NCBI GenBank assembly: GCA_964554535.1
Contig: CAZKPB010000033.1
Span: 1 to 9,753 of the forward strand
Direction of reading: 5' to 3'
Source of the DNA: DMER64 sp964554535
GTDB lineage: Bacteria; Bacteroidota; Bacteroidia; Bacteroidales; UBA932
DNA length: 9,753 bases
The first letter of the stretch is position 1, and each line of letters opens with the position of its first letter. This document shows, piece by piece, positions 1 through 7,344 of the stretch. The notes beneath the pieces are model-generated. The model did not search any database, was not told where the DNA came from, and saw only the letters and a program-made list of their open reading frames with translations. A program made the position numbers and the translations under genes.

Positions 1-516
1 CTCCATGACAATTCACACTCCCGCCGCCTTCAGCTGCGCGGGGGCTGCTGCTGCCGGCGCGGGTGGGGCTCGTACAATGGGCTTTTCTCTTGGCTATGAC
101 CGGCAGTGCGTTTTGTGGTCTTCAACTGCACAAACAGAAACATTATAATAAATCCAGGCGAGAGACGGTGGAGGCTGATTTGTTCATTTATCACGGCGCT
201 TTTGTCTTTGTGTGGTGTGTTGGCTTAACTTCTCCAATCGTTCCATCTGATGAAGGTGTATTACTCACTCAGAACTTTTTTCGAATAATACGGGTAGGGT
301 GCACGTCGTCTTTTGCACTAGTACCATAAATACTATAAAGCCCTTCCCTTACGGGAATTTGGAATTCCTTGGTAATGCTTAAGCATCTTGCTTTCACAGG
401 ATGCGGGGAATGTTACGCTGCCGGTTAATAGTCAGCTTGGATGAATAAGATTTTTTCATAATTAAGAAATGACTAACGTATAACAAGTAATGAGTTATAT
501 GACAAATCAATCTTTA
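1..516. other. Intergenic stretch, no supportable gene
   Basis: I see no recognisable gene here. A plus-strand frame is open from about 9 to 329 (88 codons from a GTG at 63), but its product resembles nothing I know, its codon choice is unlike the neighbouring genes, and it has no clear ribosome binding site. On the minus strand an ATG at 6-4 with GGGAG 11 nt upstream could be the first codons of a gene running off the left edge, but two codons are not enough to call it. Bases 20-70 are GC-rich, whereas from about 430 onward the DNA is strongly AT-rich. No tRNA, and none of the cobalamin, TPP, FMN or SAM riboswitch cores I know, was recognised. Confidence 0.5.
344..404. repeat. Cluster of short palindromes
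   Basis: Four hairpin-capable elements sit in about 60 bp. TTCCC/GGGAA (344-348 with 353-357) has a 4-nt loop. GGAATTCC is self-complementary at 361-368. ATGCTTAAGCAT is a perfect 12-bp palindrome at 375-386. GCATC/GATGC (383-387 with 400-404) is an alternative pairing that competes with the previous one. The first hairpin is followed by a short TTT, so the cluster could end a transcript arriving from the left. It could equally be an operator region or a degenerate repeat. No function can be assigned from sequence alone. Confidence 0.5.
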
Positions 517-532
517 TGTTCCACGTGGAACT
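517..532. other. parS: Candidate parS (ParB-binding) site
   Basis: The 16-mer TGTTCCACGTGGAACT differs only at the last base from TGTTCCACGTGGAACA, a symmetric form of the widely conserved chromosomal centromere site parS. The inner 14 bp (518-531) form a perfect palindrome. ParB/Spo0J binds such sites, spreads along DNA as a CTP-dependent clamp and recruits ParA and SMC for origin segregation; parS sites normally cluster near oriC. The site lies in non-coding AT-rich DNA, as parS sites sometimes do. No parA, parB or dnaA gene and no clear DnaA box is visible here. The alternative is an operator for an unrelated dimeric regulator. Confidence 0.6.
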
Positions 533-699
533 CGGTATATGTTGTTTATTTATTGCAATATGCACTGTTGCTTTAAAAATTTAAATCAATAGTGTTTATA
601 ATGTTGATTATAAAATAGTAATTGTATTTTATTTAAACCAAGAGTGCACTGCAGTGTAAAATAGTCCACTGCAACAATAAACATAGTTCGTGTGTCTTT

Positions 700-731
700 T
701 TGTAATTATTATCTTTTTTATAGTACTTTTG
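700..731 (+). promoter_or_regulatory. Bacteroidota-type promoter of the TonB receptor gene
   Basis: TACTTTTG at 724-731 matches the TAnnTTTG -7 consensus known from Bacteroides, and a TTG at 700-702 (end of a T-run) lies 21 nt upstream in the -33 position. Transcription would start near 735-738. That gives a leader of about 35 nt carrying AGGAG at 759-763, nine bases before the TTG start codon of the receptor gene. Confidence 0.65.
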
Positions 732-772
732 CCTTTTAGATATTTCGACACCATTATTAGGAGTAAAGCATT

Positions 773-3145
773 TTGAAACGAATATTCTTTTCCCTTTTAC
801 TTGTAATCCTCTCTTCCGCTCTCCTTGTTGCACAAGAAAGTTTGGGTACTGTACAGACTGTCAAAGGCAGGGTGGTGGATGATGTCTCAGAACAACCGCT
901 GGTGGGTATTGCCGTAGTGGTAAACCAGAGCGGTTACCTTACCACGTATACCGATATTGACGGTTATTACAACATCCCAAACGTTCCGGTGGGAAAGATC
1001 ACGGTGTTGTATTCGTGTATGGGCTATGAGAATGTGTTTATGGAAAATATTCCGCTCAATGCCGGTAAGGAATTGTTAATGAATGTGAAAATGCGTGAGG
1101 ATGTGGTGTCGGTTAACGAAGTGGTGATTACGGCCGAGCGTGACAAGTTGCGTCCGGTCAACGATATGGCGTCCGTATCGGCCCGGACTTTTTCCATGGA
1201 TGACGCGCAGCGTTATGCCGGGGCCATCAGCGACGTGTCCCGTATGGCACAGAATTATGCCGGGGTGGGAACTCCCAATGACTCGAGCAATGATATTTCT
1301 ATCCGCGGCAACTCGCCTTTTGGGGTGTTGTGGAGAATGGAAGGTGTGGATATTTACAACCCCAACCACTTTGCGGACGGCGGGGCCACCGGGGGTGCGG
1401 TGAGTATGCTCAATGCCAATGCGCTTTCTAATTCTGACTTTTATACCAGTGCTTTTCCGGCCGAGTATATGAATGCTTACTCGGGCGTGTTTGATATGAA
1501 ATTACGAGAAGGGAATTACGACCGTCACGAGTTTACGGGGCAGATCAGTCTCAATGGTTTGGAAGCCGGGGTGGAAGGTCCTATCTCCAAGAAGTTGAAA
1601 GCTTCCTATATGGCGTCTTACAGATACTCGTTTCTTGGGGCGCTCGCCTATTTGGGTATTGATTTCGGTACAGGGACGGCGATTCCCAAATACCAGGACT
1701 GGACGGCCAAAGTCAATGTACCCACCAAGAACGGAGGTACGTTTACTTTTTTCAGCTTAGGCGGTTTTGGGAAAATCCATATGGAAGACGGAGGCTCGGA
1801 TTTTTATGACTACGCCGAGGATATGGCCATTAATTCGGCCATGGCGGTAGCTGGGGCCAGTTACCAGAAGTCGATAGGGCATAATCAGTCTATAAAAATC
1901 TCATTGGCAGGCTCTTACTCTACTTTCAAGGCCGTAATTGACACAATGGATGTAGCGTCTTTCCAAAAGAAGACCAGCCAGGATGCGTTGCTGCAGCGCG
2001 AGTTTATCACCTTACAGGCAGTGCACAATTATAAGATAAGTCCCAAGTTTTCATTGCGTTCCGGGCTTTACGCCAAACGCCTGGCTTATGCTTTTGTGTC
2101 CAATGATTATTCCAATACACAATATCCCAAAGATGTGTATGAAATAGGAAGTACCTTCCAGTTTCAGGGGTATTCGGAATTTTCTTACCGTCCCAACGGC
2201 TGGTTTACCATGGATGCCGGGGTGAATGCGCAGTTCTTGATTCTCAATAACACATGGGCGGTTGATCCCCGTTTTGGCTTTACTTTCAAGGCCGGTCGCA
2301 AGCACGAACTTACTCTGGGGTACGGTCTTCACAGCCAGTATCAGGGTTTGGAAATCTATATGACCAAACTGTTTTCACAAGCCGTAGACAGTAAGATTTA
2401 CCCCAACAAATACCTGGATATGACCCGTGCACACCATATTGTGGCCGGTCACCAGTGGCGTATTGCTCCTACCACCCGCTTGAAAACGGAAGTATACTAC
2501 CAGTATTTGTACAACATTCCCGTTGACTTGTATGAGAACTACTACGCCACCATCAATCTGGGCGGCCTGGACTTTGACAAGTATGGCCGTGTGTACGTAA
2601 GTGAAGGCACGGGTTACAATTACGGATTGGAGATGACTCTGGAGCGGATGCTGACCGACGGCTGGTATTATATGGCTACGCTGTCTTTATTTGACAGTAA
2701 ATTCAAAAGCATTGACAATGTGGTCCGCAATACGCGATATAACGGGAAATACGTAGGCAACTTGTTGTTTGGAAAGGAATTCCAGATAACCAAGTCTAAT
2801 ACGGCCAAAAATATCTGGTCGGCCGGGATAGACCTTAAGGGAGCCGTTGCCGGCGGGCAGCGCTATATTCCGGTGGATACCGAATTATCTCGTGCGCAGG
2901 GTTCCACGGTGTATCGTTACAGCGAGGCGTACGAGCCACAGTTGCCGCTCTATTTCCGTGCCGATATCAAGGTATGGGGGAAAGTGCACCAGCGCAACAT
3001 TACCCACGAGTTTGGGGCCGAGATCCGGAATATCACGGACCGCGACAACGTCTATTCCTATGAGTATAACGCCAAAGTGGGAGATATGGTGGCTACGTAT
3101 CAGACGGGAATGCTTCCGGTAGGCTATTACCGGATCACTTTCTAA
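773..3145 (+). CDS. TonB-dependent outer-membrane receptor with carboxypeptidase-like regulatory domain
   Basis: A 790-residue outer-membrane transporter that would import a ligand using energy passed on by TonB-ExbBD; the substrate is unknown. Residues 1-20 are a signal peptide (MKRIFF, then a hydrophobic run ending LLVA before Gln), with no lipobox cysteine. Residues ~29-108 form a carboxypeptidase-D regulatory-like beta-sandwich (KGRVVDD, DIDGYYNIPNVPVG). NEVVITAER at 115-123 leads into the plug, which contains ISIRGNSPFG and the MEGVDIYNPNHF segment (175-200). The rest is barrel-like, with alternating aromatic strands, and ends in a terminal Phe (YYRITF). The start codon is TTG; it is chosen because AGGAG lies 9 nt upstream and the signal peptide begins exactly there. 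The protein is shorter than typical SusC (~1000 residues) and no susD follows, so it is not a classical SusCD pair. It may take up a small ligand such as a siderophore, cofactor or metal complex, but that is inference. Confidence 0.93.
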   Translation: MKRIFFSLLLVILSSALLVAQESLGTVQTVKGRVVDDVSEQPLVGIAVVVNQSGYLTTYTDIDGYYNIPNVPVGKITVLYSCMGYENVFMENIPLNAGKELLMNVKMREDVVSVNEVVITAERDKLRPVNDMASVSARTFSMDDAQRYAGAISDVSRMAQNYAGVGTPNDSSNDISIRGNSPFGVLWRMEGVDIYNPNHFADGGATGGAVSMLNANALSNSDFYTSAFPAEYMNAYSGVFDMKLREGNYDRHEFTGQISLNGLEAGVEGPISKKLKASYMASYRYSFLGALAYLGIDFGTGTAIPKYQDWTAKVNVPTKNGGTFTFFSLGGFGKIHMEDGGSDFYDYAEDMAINSAMAVAGASYQKSIGHNQSIKISLAGSYSTFKAVIDTMDVASFQKKTSQDALLQREFITLQAVHNYKISPKFSLRSGLYAKRLAYAFVSNDYSNTQYPKDVYEIGSTFQFQGYSEFSYRPNGWFTMDAGVNAQFLILNNTWAVDPRFGFTFKAGRKHELTLGYGLHSQYQGLEIYMTKLFSQAVDSKIYPNKYLDMTRAHHIVAGHQWRIAPTTRLKTEVYYQYLYNIPVDLYENYYATINLGGLDFDKYGRVYVSEGTGYNYGLEMTLERMLTDGWYYMATLSLFDSKFKSIDNVVRNTRYNGKYVGNLLFGKEFQITKSNTAKNIWSAGIDLKGAVAGGQRYIPVDTELSRAQGSTVYRYSEAYEPQLPLYFRADIKVWGKVHQRNITHEFGAEIRNITDRDNVYSYEYNAKVGDMVATYQTGMLPVGYYRITF

Positions 3146-3162
3146 AAAGGCGCAAAACGCGC
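3144..3162 (-). terminator. Short intrinsic terminator at the end of the minus-strand operon
   Basis: Right after the acetyltransferase stop codon, on the minus strand, GCGC pairs with GCGC (3159-3162 with 3150-3153, 5-nt loop). One base and then five T residues follow (3148-3144). The stem is only 4 bp, so it is a weak terminator. The T-tract overlaps the stop codon of the convergent receptor gene. In the plus direction no T-run follows the stem, so it mainly serves the minus strand. Confidence 0.45.
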
Positions 3163-3163
3163 A

Positions 3164-3862
3164 TTAATCCAAAGGCAGGGTAAAACTTCCGGGATGACGG
3201 TCCAAATCCAACATGCCGTAAAAATCCATGGCCAGCGCCGTTTCGGTGATAGTCTGCGGGGCCACGGGCAGTACGGTGCTTTTGATTTCCCATCCTTCGC
3301 TGCAGGGATAGCATAGTCCGCCGCCTGTGGCAAAACCACCGCGCAACACACACTCATCATAAGCAAAGCGCAACATATCCACCGGCCAGCAAAAAGAATA
3401 TTCCGCACGGCAATTCCCGGCAAGCACCTCTGACGGGTTCTGTTGCGCCGGCCGCGAGGTCACCCTTAAGGCCTTTGGCACGCGTACCGTCGCAGTATAT
3501 CCCCGCGTGCTGTAAAAATTATTCAGACGGGCCGAGGCAGGGAAAAGCATCAGAAACGCCGCCGTCTGTTTTCCGGCCCACAGTGCGGCTTCCTGCAGCA
3601 GGGCCGAGGCAAAGCCTCTGCCTTTCAACTGCGGATGGGTGGCCAGTCCGTAAACATAAAACCCGGCCAAAGACTTTCCGGGCAACACATAGTTTATGGG
3701 AAACAGGGTAAGGCAGCTTCGGTGATCAGGGTTCCAAAGCACGGTGCCGCAGGCAAGACAACGGGCAAGCACAAAAGAAGTGTAGGCGGCTTCTTCTGCA
3801 AAAGCAGCACTCCAAATGGATTGAAGTGCTGCCAAATCTTTGGTTGTGGCCTGCAATGCCAT
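3164..3862 (-). CDS. GNAT-family N-acetyltransferase
   Basis: A 232-residue protein of the GCN5-related acetyltransferase fold, expected to move an acetyl group from acetyl-CoA to an amine; the acceptor is unknown. Residues 73-92 carry motif A, with beta-strand residues LATH followed by the CoA pyrophosphate loop Q78-L-K-G-R-G-F. LNNFYSTRGY at 113-122 is the usual motif B segment. The C-terminal ~90 residues (several Cys, GGFATGGGLCYPC around 174-187) are an extension beyond the minimal GNAT domain. The frame could extend 33 codons upstream, but that part lies inside the acyl-CoA synthetase gene. The ATG at 3862 shares one base with that gene's stop codon (TAATG), which indicates translational coupling. 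It is the last gene of the operon. Confidence 0.85.
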   Translation of the reverse strand: MALQATTKDLAALQSIWSAAFAEEAAYTSFVLARCLACGTVLWNPDHRSCLTLFPINYVLPGKSLAGFYVYGLATHPQLKGRGFASALLQEAALWAGKQTAAFLMLFPASARLNNFYSTRGYTATVRVPKALRVTSRPAQQNPSEVLAGNCRAEYSFCWPVDMLRFAYDECVLRGGFATGGGLCYPCSEGWEIKSTVLPVAPQTITETALAMDFYGMLDLDRHPGSFTLPLD

Positions 3863-5643
3863 TATTCGTAAATCTCCGAGATAAGTTTCTCGTAATGTTT
3901 GTTCAGTTGGTTCCTGCGCAGTTTCAACGTCTGGGAGAGCAGGCCGTTGGCGGTATTCCACTCGTCATTCACCAGGCGGAACTGTTTGATTTGTTCGTGT
4001 GGAGCCAAGGTTTTATTAACTTTCTCTATTTCTTTATGAATAAGCTTATTTACCCCATCTGTCTTATAGAGATTATCCAGGTCCGGGAAAACCATCCGCT
4101 GCCGGGCGGCCCAGGCCTGTACCATATTGGCATTGGGGATGATAATGGCAGAGGACGTCTTCTGGTCGCTTCCCACTACAAAAGCACTGTCAATGTAGGG
4201 TGACTCGGCCAGTTTGTTTTCAATGACTTGCGGGGCAACGTATTTGCCGTTGGACAGTTTGAAGATTTCTTTCTTGCGGTCCGTGATGCGCAGGAAGATG
4301 CCGTCCACCATTTCTCCCACATCACCGGTGTGGAACCAACCGTCCTTGTCAATGACCTGTGCCGTAGCTTCCGGATTTTTGTAATATCCCAGCATAATAT
4401 GCGGGCCACGGGTGAGAATCTCGCCGTCATCGCCAAACTTCAATTCGGTGCCTTCCATCACTTTTCCCACGGTGCCGATTTTGCGAATCTGCCCCTTGGG
4501 ATTGTTCACGGCAATTACGGGAGCCGTTTCCGTCAAGCCGTACCCTTCATAGATATACATCTTGGCGGCCGAGAACAGGCGGATAATGCAGGCGCGTATG
4601 GAAGACCCACCGGTGACAATGAGCATCTGGTGGCCGCCCAGACTTTCACGCCATTTACTATATACCAGTTTGTCATACAGAGCATTGATACTTCTTCTCC
4701 ACAGAGTTAGGTTCTCATAGTCAAAGGTGTTTCCAAAGTTCCAGGCCCAGCTGTAGATAATGCGCTTAACACCTTTCAGGCTCTTGCCGGCGTCTTCCAG
4801 CTTTTTGTAGAACATTTCCACTACGCGGGGAACGGCGCAGAAGCCGTCGGCGTGAATATCTTTGAGGTCACGGGCAATAGTACCCAGACTTTCTGCATAA
4901 TATACGCTGATACCCAAATAGAGGAATTCGTAGTTCATGGTCCGCTCATAAATATGGCACAACGGCAGAAAACTCAAAAAACGGTGCTCACTGGTTTTGA
5001 TCTGCTGTACGGCGTGACCTATGAAGTTGAACACAATGCTGCGGTGGGCGTGCATTACACCTTTGGGCGTTCCGGTGGTGCCTGAGGTATAGATCATGGT
5101 GACAAAGGTTTCCGGGGTAATGGTGCGTTTAAGTTCCTCCACCACCGGTTTCCATTTGTTTTCATTGGCCACCCCCAGGTTGCGGATGTCTTGCAGTTGG
5201 GGTACTCCTTCCACCGCGTCAATGGTATAGATCTTGGGCGGATTGGGCAGTTTGGCAATAATGGGGGCAATGTGTTTGTATAGCAGCGAGGTGCCTATTA
5301 CCACCATTTTGGCATCCGAATGAGGAATAATGTATAGAAAATCGGCCTCACTCAGTGTAGGATATACCGGAACGTGTACCAGGTGGGCCATAGCACTGCC
5401 CATGTCAATGAAATTCCATTCCGGGCGGTTGGGAGTGATAGTGATGATTTTGTCTTCTTTCTGCAACCCTAGTTCCAATAATCCGTAGGCTAACAAGTGT
5501 GATTCACGGACAAAGTCCGCCGTGCTGTATTTAACCCAGTTCCCTTGAGATTTTCCGGCAAGGATGTCGTCTTTGGGGTACATATTCTCCAGACGATCCA
5601 AGATATCAAAGGTACGGGTCACTTTTACTTCTTGGTTACTCAT
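3862..5643 (-). CDS. Long-chain fatty acid-CoA ligase (AMP-forming)
   Basis: A 593-residue adenylate-forming enzyme that activates fatty acids with ATP to acyl-AMP and then acyl-CoA, probably peripheral to the inner membrane. The core motifs are all present in order: the P-loop YTSGTTGTPKG (185-195), YGLTET (368-373) for adenine/Mg contact, GWFHTGD (435-441), TDRKKEI (454-460) at the hinge, SNGKYVAPQVIEN (464-476) and the catalytic C-terminal lysine in TLKLRR (K574). The length and the NGKYVAPQ form place it with the long-chain FadD15/ACSL-like group rather than with short acetyl-CoA synthetases. Its ATG overlaps the end of the threonine aldolase gene by 8 nt, and its stop codon overlaps the next start by 1 nt, so all three genes are co-translated. 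The substrate chain length is inferred from the family. Confidence 0.93.
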   Translation of the reverse strand: MSNQEVKVTRTFDILDRLENMYPKDDILAGKSQGNWVKYSTADFVRESHLLAYGLLELGLQKEDKIITITPNRPEWNFIDMGSAMAHLVHVPVYPTLSEADFLYIIPHSDAKMVVIGTSLLYKHIAPIIAKLPNPPKIYTIDAVEGVPQLQDIRNLGVANENKWKPVVEELKRTITPETFVTMIYTSGTTGTPKGVMHAHRSIVFNFIGHAVQQIKTSEHRFLSFLPLCHIYERTMNYEFLYLGISVYYAESLGTIARDLKDIHADGFCAVPRVVEMFYKKLEDAGKSLKGVKRIIYSWAWNFGNTFDYENLTLWRRSINALYDKLVYSKWRESLGGHQMLIVTGGSSIRACIIRLFSAAKMYIYEGYGLTETAPVIAVNNPKGQIRKIGTVGKVMEGTELKFGDDGEILTRGPHIMLGYYKNPEATAQVIDKDGWFHTGDVGEMVDGIFLRITDRKKEIFKLSNGKYVAPQVIENKLAESPYIDSAFVVGSDQKTSSAIIIPNANMVQAWAARQRMVFPDLDNLYKTDGVNKLIHKEIEKVNKTLAPHEQIKQFRLVNDEWNTANGLLSQTLKLRRNQLNKHYEKLISEIYE

Positions 5644-6664
5644 ATAAAATTGTTTTTAAATCGTTTACAAAGGTATCAATGTGTTCTTTGAGAGTGTTGA
5701 AGGCGCACATCCAGCGTACTTCCCCCGTGTCTTCATCCCAGATGTAGAAGCAATATTTTTCCATCATTTTCACGCGGACTTTTTCCGGTAGGATGGCAAA
5801 CACGGCATTGCTCTCGACCTTTTGGGTAATGACAACCTGCGGCAGCGGTGCCAGCGATGCGGCCAGATATTGTGCCATATTGTTGGCGTGCCGCGCGTTT
5901 TCTTTCCAAATGCCCTGTGTGAAATAGGCAAGGTACTGGGCGGCCACAAAACGACTCTTGGAAAAGAGTTGCATGGCCTGTTTGCGGATGTACATAAATC
6001 CTTCCGCCAGACAGGGACGCAGAATGATTACGGCCTCTCCCAGCAGCATCCCGTTTTTGGTACCGCCCAGCGAGAGGGCGTCCACTCCGGCGTCCGTGGT
6101 AATTTCTTTGAAGGAACAACCCAGAGCGGCAGCGGCATTGGCCAGGCGCGACCCGTCCATATGCAGGTACATTCCGTGGTTGTGGGCCAGGTCGGCCAGC
6201 GCACGGACCTCTTCCGGAGTATACAAGGTGCCCAGTTCGGTAACCTGAGCAATGGAAATCACACCGGGCTGGGAGTGATGCTGTACTCCAAAATTACGCA
6301 GGTGAAGCGTTACGTCTTCCGGACGGAGTTTGCCGTCTTTAGTGGGAACCGTAAGCAGTTTGCAGCCGGTAAAACGTTCCGGAGCTCCGCATTCGTCTAC
6401 GTTGATGTGGGCCGTTTGGGCACAGATCACCGCATGGTATGTGTGCGTAAGTGCTTTAAGGCACAGCACATTGGCCCCTGTTCCGTTAAAGACAAAAAAA
6501 GAAGTTGCCTGCGGGCCGAACAGACTCTTGAAGAGTTGCTGTGCCTGCTCAGTCACCGGGTCTTCTCCATAGGACCCTTCATAGCCGTGATTGGCGTCCA
6601 TAAGGGCCTGCATAATGGAGGGATGCACACCGGAATGGTTGTCGCTCCCAAAACTGATGTTCAT
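5636..6664 (-). CDS. ltaE: Low-specificity threonine aldolase (PLP-dependent)
   Basis: A 342-residue cytosolic enzyme of fold type I that splits L-threonine or allo-threonine into glycine and acetaldehyde. The N-terminus contains the family signature (FGSDNHSGVHP, then YEGSYGEDPVT at 28-38). GTGAN at 61-65 binds the cofactor phosphate, H86 in AHINVDECGA is the expected ring-stacking histidine, D170 in HMDGSRLANA is the cofactor N1 aspartate, and K203 in SLGGTKNG is the Schiff-base lysine. The length is normal. It begins 60 nt after gcvH and its last 8 nt overlap the acyl-CoA synthetase start. With GcvH upstream, a role in making glycine for one-carbon metabolism is a reasonable inference. Related beta-eliminating lyases share the fold, but the motifs favour the aldolase. 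Confidence 0.9.
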   Translation of the reverse strand: MNISFGSDNHSGVHPSIMQALMDANHGYEGSYGEDPVTEQAQQLFKSLFGPQATSFFVFNGTGANVLCLKALTHTYHAVICAQTAHINVDECGAPERFTGCKLLTVPTKDGKLRPEDVTLHLRNFGVQHHSQPGVISIAQVTELGTLYTPEEVRALADLAHNHGMYLHMDGSRLANAAAALGCSFKEITTDAGVDALSLGGTKNGMLLGEAVIILRPCLAEGFMYIRKQAMQLFSKSRFVAAQYLAYFTQGIWKENARHANNMAQYLAASLAPLPQVVITQKVESNAVFAILPEKVRVKMMEKYCFYIWDEDTGEVRWMCAFNTLKEHIDTFVNDLKTILYE

Positions 6665-6681
6665 TGGTGTATATTTAACTG

Positions 6682-6698
6682 AAAAAGGACACCTTTTT
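6682..6698. repeat. Perfect hairpin between gcvH and threonine aldolase gene
   Basis: AAAAAGG (6682-6688) and CCTTTTT (6692-6698) are perfect inverted repeats of 7 bp separated by 3 nt. Read on the minus strand, the 3' arm ends in five T, like a small terminator or attenuator, but only two pairs are G-C. It sits about 27 nt after the gcvH stop and could partly uncouple gcvH from the downstream genes, or protect the mRNA 3' end. Confidence 0.35.
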
Positions 6699-6724
6699 GA
6701 TGCCCTCTCTGTGTAAACAATGGA

Positions 6725-7099
6725 TTAGCAGATGGCTTCGTAAGCTGCTGCGTCCAGCAATTGGTCCGCTTCTGCAGGGTCGCTCATTTTTACTTTAATC
6801 ATCCATCCTTCTCCGTAAGGATCTTCGTTTACCTTTTGCGGTGCGTCGGCCAGCGCCGCATTTACTTCCGTGATGGTTCCGCTTACCGGCATAAACGCAT
6901 CGGCCACGGTTTTGACGGCTTCAATGGCACCGAAAACTTCTTCTTTGGCCAATGTTTCGCCTTCTGTCTGAATATCTACAAATACAATTTCGCCCAGCTC
7001 GCCTTGAGCAAAGTCCGTGATGCCCACAATGGCGGTATCACCTTCAAATTTAACCCATTCGTGATCTTTTGTGTACTTGAGGTTGGAAGGAATGTTCAT
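6725..7099 (-). CDS. gcvH: Glycine cleavage system H protein
   Basis: A 124-residue lipoyl carrier that shuttles the aminomethyl intermediate between the P, T and L proteins of the glycine cleavage complex in the cytosol. Typical features are YTKDHEWVK (9-17), GITDFAQGELGEIVFVD (26-42) and the lipoylation site in GAIEAVKTV with acceptor K63, followed by FMPVSG and the NEDPYGEGWMIK region (91-102). The length is as usual for the family. gcvP and gcvT are not in the window. It is the first gene of the minus-strand operon; its start lies 11 nt from the repeat TTAGTAATT that borders the MITE-like element. No Shine-Dalgarno is visible, which is common in this phylum. Confidence 0.97.
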   Translation of the reverse strand: MNIPSNLKYTKDHEWVKFEGDTAIVGITDFAQGELGEIVFVDIQTEGETLAKEEVFGAIEAVKTVADAFMPVSGTITEVNAALADAPQKVNEDPYGEGWMIKVKMSDPAEADQLLDAAAYEAIC

Positions 7100-7110
7100 A
7101 AAATAAAGTA

Positions 7111-7330
7111 TTAGTAATTTATGTTTCGCAAGTGCGAAACATACCTATTAAGGAGCGTATGCGACACGGCGGCTGGGCAGCCGCCCAAGCGAAGGAACTG
7201 AGCGCCTGAGCGAAGCGAAGTAAACCAGAGACCCCACGCAAGGCCGCAAGACCTTGCAATCGGTGGTAGTTGTGTGTGCATTCTCTACTTTGTGTAGGTG
7301 TTTTCACTTGCGAAAGTTGAGTTAGTAATT
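7111..7330. mobile_element. MITE-like palindromic insertion element with 9-bp direct repeats
   Basis: The stretch is bounded by identical 9-mers TTAGTAATT (7111-7119 and 7322-7330), which look like a target-site duplication. Just inside are 11-bp inverted repeats, TTTCGCAAGTG (7124-7134) and CACTTGCGAAA (7305-7315). They lie 4 and 6 nt from the direct repeats, so the ends are not fully symmetric. The left end is itself an 11-bp hairpin (7120-7130 with 7133-7143). Inside are GGCGGCTG/CAGCCGCC (7168-7175 with 7178-7185) and GCAAGG/CCTTGC (7238-7243 with 7252-7257). The centre is much more GC-rich than the flanks. No transposase is encoded; a 62-codon minus frame (7119-7307) looks like chance. 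A 9-bp duplication would fit mobilisation by a DDE transposase, but no family can be named. A structured leader RNA is the main alternative; it does not resemble a glycine riboswitch. Confidence 0.6.
7120..7143. repeat. 11-bp near-perfect stem at the left end of the element
   Basis: TATGTTTCGCA and TGCGAAACATA are exact reverse complements separated by AG. In RNA the loop would have to open to at least 4 nt, leaving a stem of about 10 bp. The half TTTCGCAAGTG recurs inverted at 7305-7315. On the minus strand it is the last structure before the gcvH start and could influence expression. Confidence 0.6.
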
Positions 7331-7344
7331 GTTGGATTTTAACG

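Noticed and set aside
63..329. Open frame of 88 codons on the plus strand with a hydrophobic N-terminus, ending just before a hairpin
   Set aside because: GTG start without a clear ribosome binding site, no recognisable family, and codon use unlike the neighbours. A frame of this length can arise by chance.
430..770. Replication origin suggested by AT-richness next to the parS-like site
   Set aside because: No clear cluster of DnaA boxes (TTATCCACA-like) and no dnaA or other origin-linked gene is present; AT-rich promoter DNA explains the composition.
5822..6682. 286-codon plus-strand frame antisense to the threonine aldolase gene
   Set aside because: The opposite strand has an intact enzyme with all catalytic residues. 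The antisense product resembles nothing known.
7119..7307. Minus-strand 62-codon frame filling the MITE-like element
   Set aside because: It spans hairpins and inverted repeats, has low-complexity Ala/Arg-rich content and no family resemblance; it is explained by the element's structure.
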